64,000 nt of DNA from Streptomyces composti (lineage in GTDB: Bacteria > Actinomycetota > Actinomycetes > Streptomycetales > Streptomycetaceae). The translations under genes and the position numbers were made by a program. Location of the stretch: positions 1 to 64,000 of the forward strand of contig NZ_JAATEM010000018.1 in NCBI RefSeq assembly GCF_012034205.1. Direction: 5' to 3'. The notes beneath the pieces are model-generated. The model was not told the DNA's origin. It ran no database searches and worked only from the letters and a program-made list of their open reading frames with translations. Each line of letters opens with the position of its first letter. The stretch's first letter is position 1. Positions 59,400 through 64,000 of the stretch are shown here, in pieces.

Positions 59400-59473
59400 A
59401 CCGGCGACGCTAGCCGGGCGTGCCCGGCCTTGCCCGGGGTATACCTCCCGGCCGTACACTGGGCCGGGGAAGT

Positions 59474-59500
59474 CTGGCACTCGCGTGCGAAGAGTGCCAG
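59474..59500 (+). promoter_or_regulatory. CIRCE operator of hrcA-dnaJ
   Basis: CTGGCACTC-N9-GAGTGCCAG, a perfect 9+9 inverted repeat matching the CIRCE consensus TTAGCACTC-N9-GAGTGCTAA except at the outer positions. TTGCCC (59430-59435) and TACACT (59455-59460) 19 nt apart upstream are a likely promoter. HrcA, encoded just downstream, binds CIRCE, so the operon is self-repressed and heat-induced. Confidence 0.95.
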
Positions 59501-59536
59501 AGACATGACCGGGCGGAAGGCTTCTGGAGGTGCGCC

Positions 59537-60553
59537 GTGCTCAGTGAACGCAGGCTCCAGGTGTTGCGCGCCATCGTCCAGGACTACGTCGGTACCGAGG
59601 AGCCCGTCGGCTCCAAGGCGCTCACCGAGCGGCACAATCTCGGCGTCTCCCCGGCCACCGTGCGCAACGACATGGCGGCTCTGGAGGAAGAGGGGTACAT
59701 CGCCCAGCCGCACACCAGTGCGGGGCGCATCCCGACCGACAAGGGCTACCGGCTGTTCGTCGACAAGCTCGCCGGCGTCAAGCCGATGAGCCCGCCGGAG
59801 CGGCGGGCCATCCAGAACTTCCTCGAGGGAGCCGTCGACCTCGACGACGTGGTGGCGCGCACCGTCCGGCTGCTGGCCCAGCTCACCCGGCAGGTCGCCA
59901 TCGTGCAGTACCCGTCGCTGACCCGGTCCACCGTGCGTCACGTGGAGCTGCTCTCGCTCGCGCCCGCCCGGGTGATGCTCGTCCTGATCACGGACACCGG
60001 CCGGGTGGAGCAGCGGGTGATCGACTGCCCGGCGCCCATCGGTGAGACATCGCTGGCGGACCTGCGCGCCCGGCTCAACAGCAGGGTCGCCGGCCGCCGC
60101 TTCACCGATGTGCCGAGCCTCGTCGAGGACCTCCCCGAGGCGTTCGAGGTCGAGGACCGCGGCACCGTCTCCACGGTGCTGTCCACCCTGCTGGAGACGC
60201 TCGTCGAGGAGAACGAGGAGCGGCTGATGATCGGCGGTACCGCCAATCTCACCCGCTTCGCCCACGACTTCCCCCTCACGATCCGGCCCGTCCTCGAGGC
60301 GCTGGAGGAGCAGGTGGTGCTCCTGAAGCTGCTCGGCGAGGCCAAGGATCCGGGCGTGACCGTCCGCATCGGTCATGAGAACGCCCATGAAGGACTCAAC
60401 TCCACGTCCGTCGTGTCGGTGGGCTACGGTTCGGGCGGCGAGGCGGTTGCCAAGCTCGGCGTGGTCGGACCGACCCGCATGGACTACCCCGGAACGATGG
60501 GAGCGGTACGCGCAGTGGCACGGTACGTCGGACAGATCCTGGCGGAGTCGTAG
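59537..60553 (+). CDS. hrcA: Heat-inducible transcription repressor HrcA
   Basis: 338 residues. N-terminal winged helix (LQVLRAIVQDYVGTEEPVGSKAL, SPATVRNDMAALEEEGYIAQPHTSAGRIPTDKGYR) and a C-terminal dimerisation/GAF-like domain. HrcA represses chaperone genes at CIRCE and needs GroEL to fold actively. GTG 59537 with GGAGG; the frame is open to 59420 but those residues are not in the family. Its stop overlaps the dnaJ start by 1 nt (TAGTG). Confidence 0.97.
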   Translation: MLSERRLQVLRAIVQDYVGTEEPVGSKALTERHNLGVSPATVRNDMAALEEEGYIAQPHTSAGRIPTDKGYRLFVDKLAGVKPMSPPERRAIQNFLEGAVDLDDVVARTVRLLAQLTRQVAIVQYPSLTRSTVRHVELLSLAPARVMLVLITDTGRVEQRVIDCPAPIGETSLADLRARLNSRVAGRRFTDVPSLVEDLPEAFEVEDRGTVSTVLSTLLETLVEENEERLMIGGTANLTRFAHDFPLTIRPVLEALEEQVVLLKLLGEAKDPGVTVRIGHENAHEGLNSTSVVSVGYGSGGEAVAKLGVVGPTRMDYPGTMGAVRAVARYVGQILAES

Positions 60554-61689
60554 TGGCCACGGACTACTACGCCGTACTCGGCGTGCGCCGCGACGCGTCG
60601 CAGGAAGAGATCAAGAAGGCCTTCCGGCGGCTCGCACGCGAGCTGCACCCGGACGTCAACCCCGACCCGAAGACCCAGGAGCGGTTCAAGGAGATCAACG
60701 CCGCCTACGAGGTGCTGTCGGACCCGCAGAAGAAGCAGGTCTACGACCTCGGCGGCGACCCGCTCTCGCAGTCCGCCGGCGGCGGCACGGGCGGCTTCGG
60801 TGCCGGTGGCTTCGGGAACTTCTCCGACATCATGGACGCGTTCTTCGGCACGGCGTCGCAGCGCGGCCCGCGCTCGCGCACCCGCCGGGGCCAGGACGCG
60901 ATGATCCGCATCGACGTCGAGCTGGACGAGGCCGCGTTCGGCACGACCAAGGACATCCAGGTGGACACGGCCGTCGTGTGCACCACGTGCAACGGCGAGG
61001 GAGCCGCGCCCGGCACCAGCGCGCAGACCTGCGACATGTGCCGCGGCCGCGGTGAGGTCTCCCAGGTCACCCGGTCCTTCCTCGGCCAGGTCATGACCTC
61101 CCGCCCCTGCCCGCAGTGCCAGGGCTTCGGCACGGTCGTGCCGAACCCGTGCCCGGAGTGCGCGGGCGACGGCCGGGTCCGCTCGCGCCGCACGCTGACG
61201 GTGAAGATCCCCGCCGGCGTGGACAACGGCACCCGCATTCAGCTGGCCGGCGAGGGCGAGGTCGGCCCCGGTGGCGGTCCCCCCGGTGACCTGTACGTGG
61301 AGATCCACGAGCTGCCGCACCCCACCTTCCAGCGGCGCGGCGACGATCTGCACTGCACGGTCACCATCCCGATGACCGCGGCGGCGCTCGGCACCAAGGT
61401 GCCGCTGGAGACGCTGGACGGCATGGAGGAGGTCGACATCAGGCCCGGCACCCAGTCCGGCCAGTCGATCCCGCTGCGCGGCCGGGGCGTGACGCATCTG
61501 CGCGGCGGCGGCCGGGGCGACCTCATCGTGCACGTGGAGGTGCAGACGCCGACCAAGCTCGACCCGGAGCAGGAGCGGCTGCTGCGGGAGCTGGCCAAGC
61601 TGCGCGGCGAGGAGCGCCCGCAGGGGCAGTTCCAGCCGGGCCAGCAGGGGCTGTTCTCCCGGCTGAAGGACGCCTTCAACGGCCGCTGA
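60553..61689 (+). CDS. dnaJ: Molecular chaperone DnaJ (DnaJ2 type)
   Basis: 378 residues. J domain with the HPD of LHPDVNPDP, Gly/Phe-rich linker (about 75-100), four CxxCxGxG zinc-finger repeats (CTTCNGEG, CDMCRGRG, CPQCQGFG, CPECAGDG), and C-terminal substrate-binding domains. In actinobacteria the copy linked to hrcA is the second DnaJ, apart from the dnaK operon. GTG 60553 overlaps the hrcA stop by one base. Under CIRCE/HrcA control by position. Confidence 0.96.
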   Translation: MATDYYAVLGVRRDASQEEIKKAFRRLARELHPDVNPDPKTQERFKEINAAYEVLSDPQKKQVYDLGGDPLSQSAGGGTGGFGAGGFGNFSDIMDAFFGTASQRGPRSRTRRGQDAMIRIDVELDEAAFGTTKDIQVDTAVVCTTCNGEGAAPGTSAQTCDMCRGRGEVSQVTRSFLGQVMTSRPCPQCQGFGTVVPNPCPECAGDGRVRSRRTLTVKIPAGVDNGTRIQLAGEGEVGPGGGPPGDLYVEIHELPHPTFQRRGDDLHCTVTIPMTAAALGTKVPLETLDGMEEVDIRPGTQSGQSIPLRGRGVTHLRGGGRGDLIVHVEVQTPTKLDPEQERLLRELAKLRGEERPQGQFQPGQQGLFSRLKDAFNGR

Positions 61690-61701
61690 ACGAGCGTTCG
61701 G

Positions 61702-61731
61702 GACGGGCCGGCGCCACGGTGCCGGCCCGTC
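61702..61731 (+). terminator. Hairpin after dnaJ
   Basis: GACGGGCCGGC (61702-61712) pairs perfectly over 11 bp with GCCGGCCCGTC (61721-61731), loop of 8. Confidence 0.75.
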
Positions 61732-61844
61732 GCCGTGTCCGTCCGCGGGCATGAGGGCGGGACGGCCGAGTCCGGGCAAGCGGCGGTTTATGCCAGAGGA
61801 AAGGCTGATTCGGTGATGTTCCGAGGACATGGCACCATGCGGGC

Positions 61845-62918
61845 ATGTCCTCCGCGCTGACCGGTCTTCTCCCGCACCCGATCGTGCAGGCCCCCATGGC
61901 GGGCGGCGTCTCCGTGCCGCAGCTCGCCGCGGCGGTCTGCGAGGCGGGCGGGCTCGGTTTCCTCGCCGCCGGGTACAAGACCGCGGACGGCATGTACCAG
62001 GAGATCAAGCAGCTGCGGGGACTGACCGGCCGCCCCTTCGGCGTCAACCTCTTCCTGCCGCAGCCGGAGACCGCCGACCCGGCCGCCGTGGACGTCTACG
62101 CCCACCAGCTGGCCGGCGAGGCCACCTGGTACGAGACCGAGCTGGGCGACCCGGACAGCGGCCGCGACGACGGCTACGACGCCAAGCTCGCCGTGCTCCT
62201 CGACGACCCGGTGCCGGTGGTGTCCTTCCACTTCGGCGTCCCGGCCCGGGAGGTCATCGACTCGCTGCACCGCGTCGGCACCTTCACCTTCGTCACCGCC
62301 ACCACCGCCGAGGAGGCGCGGGCCGTGGAGCGCTGCGGCGCGGACGCGGTGATCGCACAGGGCATCGAGGCCGGCGGCCACCAGGGCACCCACCGCGACG
62401 TCCCCGAGGCGGACGGCGCCGGCGTCGGACTGCTCTCCCTGGTCGCCCAGGTACGGGAGGCCGTCAGCATCCCCGTCATCGCGGCCGGCGGCATCATGCG
62501 CGGCAGCCAGATAGCCGCCGTGCTCGCCGCCGGCGCCAGCGCCGCCCAGCTCGGGACCGCCTTCCTCGCCACCCACGAGTCCGGCGCCCACGCCCTGCAC
62601 AAGCAGGCCCTCACCAACCCCCTCTTCGTCCGCACCGAGCTGACCCGCGCCTTCTCCGGCCGCCCGGCCCGCGGACTGGTCAACCGCTTCCTGCGCGAGC
62701 ACGGCCCCTACGCGCCCGCCGCCTACCCCGACGTCCACCACCTCACCGCGCCGCTGCGCAAGGCCGCCGCCAAGGCGGGGGACGCCCAGGGGATGGCGCT
62801 CTGGGCGGGGCAGGGTCACCGGCTGGCGCGGGAGCTGCCCGCCGGGCAGCTGGTGGAGGTGCTGGCCGCCGAACTCGCCTCCGCCCGGACCGCGTTGTCG
62901 GCGGGAGGTGCCCTGTGA
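61845..62918 (+). CDS. Nitronate monooxygenase family flavoprotein
   Basis: 357 residues, FMN-binding TIM barrel of the 2-nitropropane dioxygenase family. Seen: the N-terminal PIVQAPMAGGVS, VSFHFGVP, QGIEAGGHQGTH with the putative catalytic histidine, IPVIAAGGI and AAQLGTAFLAT. Such enzymes oxidise nitronates, for example propionate 3-nitronate; the substrate here is inferred from the family. ATG 61845. The stop overlaps the rsmE start by 4 nt (GTGA), so both are translated together. Confidence 0.9.
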   Translation: MSSALTGLLPHPIVQAPMAGGVSVPQLAAAVCEAGGLGFLAAGYKTADGMYQEIKQLRGLTGRPFGVNLFLPQPETADPAAVDVYAHQLAGEATWYETELGDPDSGRDDGYDAKLAVLLDDPVPVVSFHFGVPAREVIDSLHRVGTFTFVTATTAEEARAVERCGADAVIAQGIEAGGHQGTHRDVPEADGAGVGLLSLVAQVREAVSIPVIAAGGIMRGSQIAAVLAAGASAAQLGTAFLATHESGAHALHKQALTNPLFVRTELTRAFSGRPARGLVNRFLREHGPYAPAAYPDVHHLTAPLRKAAAKAGDAQGMALWAGQGHRLARELPAGQLVEVLAAELASARTALSAGGAL

Positions 62919-63655
62919 CCGCGCCCGTGTTCGTCGTCGACCGCTTCGAGACCCTCGGCGGCGGCAGCTTCGTCCTGGACGGCCCCGAGGGCCGGCACGC
63001 CGTCTCCGTGAAGCGGCTGCGGCCCGGCGAGGCCGTCGTCCTCACCGACGGCGCCGGACGCTGGGCCGAGGGCGAGGTGGAGGCCGCCGAGGGCAAGGAC
63101 CGGCTCGTGGTGCGCCTCGGCGAGGTCGAGGAGGAGCCCGCAGAGACCCCCACGATCACCGTGGTGCAGGCGCTGCCCAAGGGCGACCGGGGCGAGCTGG
63201 CCGTGGAGACCATGACCGAGGTCGGCGTCGACCGGATCGTCCCCTGGACGGCGTCCCGCTGCATCACCCAGTGGAAGGGCGAGCGCGGACTGAAGTCCCT
63301 CGGCAAGTGGCGGGCCACCGCCCGCGAGGCCGGCAAGCAGTCCCGCCGGGTGCGCTTCCCCGAGGTCGCCGACGCGGCGAGCACCAAGCAGGTTGCCTCA
63401 CTTCTCGCCGAGGCCGGTTTCGCCGCCGTGCTGCACGAGAGCGGCACCGACCCGCTCGCCACCGCCGAACTCCCCGCCACCGGCGACATCGTGCTCGTCG
63501 TCGGTCCCGAGGGCGGCATCGCTCCCGACGAGCTGGCCCTCTTCGAGCAGTCCGGCGCCCGCGCCTACCGCCTGGGCCGCAGCGTGCTGCGCACCTCCAC
63601 CGCCGGCACGGCGGCCGCGGCGCTGCTGCTGGGCCGCACCGGCCGCTGGTCCTGA
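62915..63655 (+). CDS. rsmE: 16S rRNA (uracil(1498)-N3)-methyltransferase
   Basis: 246 residues, SPOUT (trefoil-knot) methyltransferase. N-terminal PUA-like part (about 1-75) and C-terminal knot with LPKGDRGELAVETMTEVGVDRIVPW, VVGPEGGIAPDEL and LGRSVLRTSTAG. It methylates U1498 of 16S rRNA in the decoding region. GTG 62915 overlaps the preceding stop. Usually close to dnaJ in actinobacteria, as here. Confidence 0.95.
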   Translation: MTAPVFVVDRFETLGGGSFVLDGPEGRHAVSVKRLRPGEAVVLTDGAGRWAEGEVEAAEGKDRLVVRLGEVEEEPAETPTITVVQALPKGDRGELAVETMTEVGVDRIVPWTASRCITQWKGERGLKSLGKWRATAREAGKQSRRVRFPEVADAASTKQVASLLAEAGFAAVLHESGTDPLATAELPATGDIVLVVGPEGGIAPDELALFEQSGARAYRLGRSVLRTSTAGTAAAALLLGRTGRWS

Positions 63656-63801
63656 CCCGCGCCGGCACCCGCGGAGCACCAACCGCCGTAGGCGCACACC
63701 CGTAGAGCGCCAACCGCCGTGTGCGCAAGGGAGCATGACGGGGCGCACAGTGGCCGTATGCGCCCTACCGCCGCGCCGGTGACGGTGGCAGGCTGCCGTC
63801 C

Positions 63802-64000
63802 ATGGGGGTGTGGCAGAAGCTGTGGGGCGCCACGCGGCTGCGGCGCACGGCCGTGGCGGCCGGTCTCGCCGTGGTGGCCGTGGGCGGTGTTGTGGCGTGC
63901 GAACCGGGGGCCGTGAGCTCCGCGACCGTGGCCTACACGGTCGACGAGACCGTCACCGACGAACTCAACCGGCAGAAGGCCGGGGTGCGCTGGCTCAGCT
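63802..64000 (+). CDS. Secreted lipoprotein, 3' end beyond the window
   Basis: ATG 63802 starts an open frame to the window end. The N-terminus is a lipoprotein signal: basic ATRLRRTAVA, hydrophobic GLAVVAVGGVV and a lipobox-like VVAC with Cys33. After it comes EPGAVSSATVAYTVDETVTDELNRQ. The -10-like CAGGCT 7 nt before suggests a leaderless message. Only ~66 residues are visible, so the domain and function cannot be assigned. Confidence 0.7.
   Translation, partial: MGVWQKLWGATRLRRTAVAAGLAVVAVGGVVACEPGAVSSATVAYTVDETVTDELNRQKAGVRWLS

Overview
The window is a chromosomal segment of a Streptomyces or close relative. The evidence is very high G+C with strong third-position GC bias, many GTG starts, apparently leaderless transcripts with TANNNT boxes 6-7 nt before the start codon, and a gene order I recognise as the Streptomyces core: rplU-rpmA-obg, proB/proA, nadD-LCP protein-rsfS, leuS, comEA-comEC, holA, rpsT/lepA, hemW, hrcA-dnaJ, rsmE. 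Most lines are vertically inherited housekeeping genes. No insertion sequence, integrase, phage gene or CRISPR array was seen.

Layout. 1-3.4 kb: the end of a glycerol-1-phosphate-dehydrogenase-like gene, then rplU, rpmA and obg. 3.5-20.7 kb: a cell-wall glycopolymer (teichoic-acid-type) block inserted between obg and proB. It has a GT4 and a GT2 glycosyltransferase (+), a two-gene minus-strand operon of giant GT2/polyol-phosphate-transferase fusions, a GalE-type epimerase, a fused polyol-phosphate cytidylyltransferase/SDR reductase resembling Haemophilus Bcs1 (CDP-ribitol synthesis), and two convergent membrane-anchored polyol-phosphotransferase paralogues. 20.9-24.1 kb: proB, a small conserved protein and proA. 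24.2-30.2 kb: two single-pass membrane proteins sharing an N-terminal motif, an M48 metalloprotease, two tiny membrane proteins, nadD and a LytR-CpsA-Psr (LCP) protein placed like S. coelicolor PdtA. The LCP protein could plausibly attach the polymer made by the upstream block.

30.2-39 kb: rsfS, a phosphoglycerate-mutase-family gene, two identical tRNA-Ala(GGC) genes bracketing two small zinc-ribbon genes, a cytochrome-b/NuoF-ferredoxin electron-transfer operon (minus), and leuS behind a leader that looks like a classic leucine attenuator (12-residue leader peptide with three consecutive Leu codons, then an intrinsic terminator). 39-47.8 kb: a coiled-coil membrane protein, DegV, comEA-comEC, arylamine N-acetyltransferase, holA and rpsT, with several short tandem-repeat tracts in the spacers. 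47.9-64 kb: lepA, a long-chain acyl-CoA synthetase behind a palindromic operator candidate, a kinase-like/GAF/PP2C regulator, hemW, a divergent TetR/FAD-monooxygenase pair with a shared operator candidate, DUF3097, an MBL hydrolase, CIRCE-controlled hrcA-dnaJ, nitronate monooxygenase, rsmE and the start of a lipoprotein cut by the window edge.

Functional assignments are by recognition of motifs and remembered gene order; no database search was run. References to S. coelicolor locus positions are from memory.
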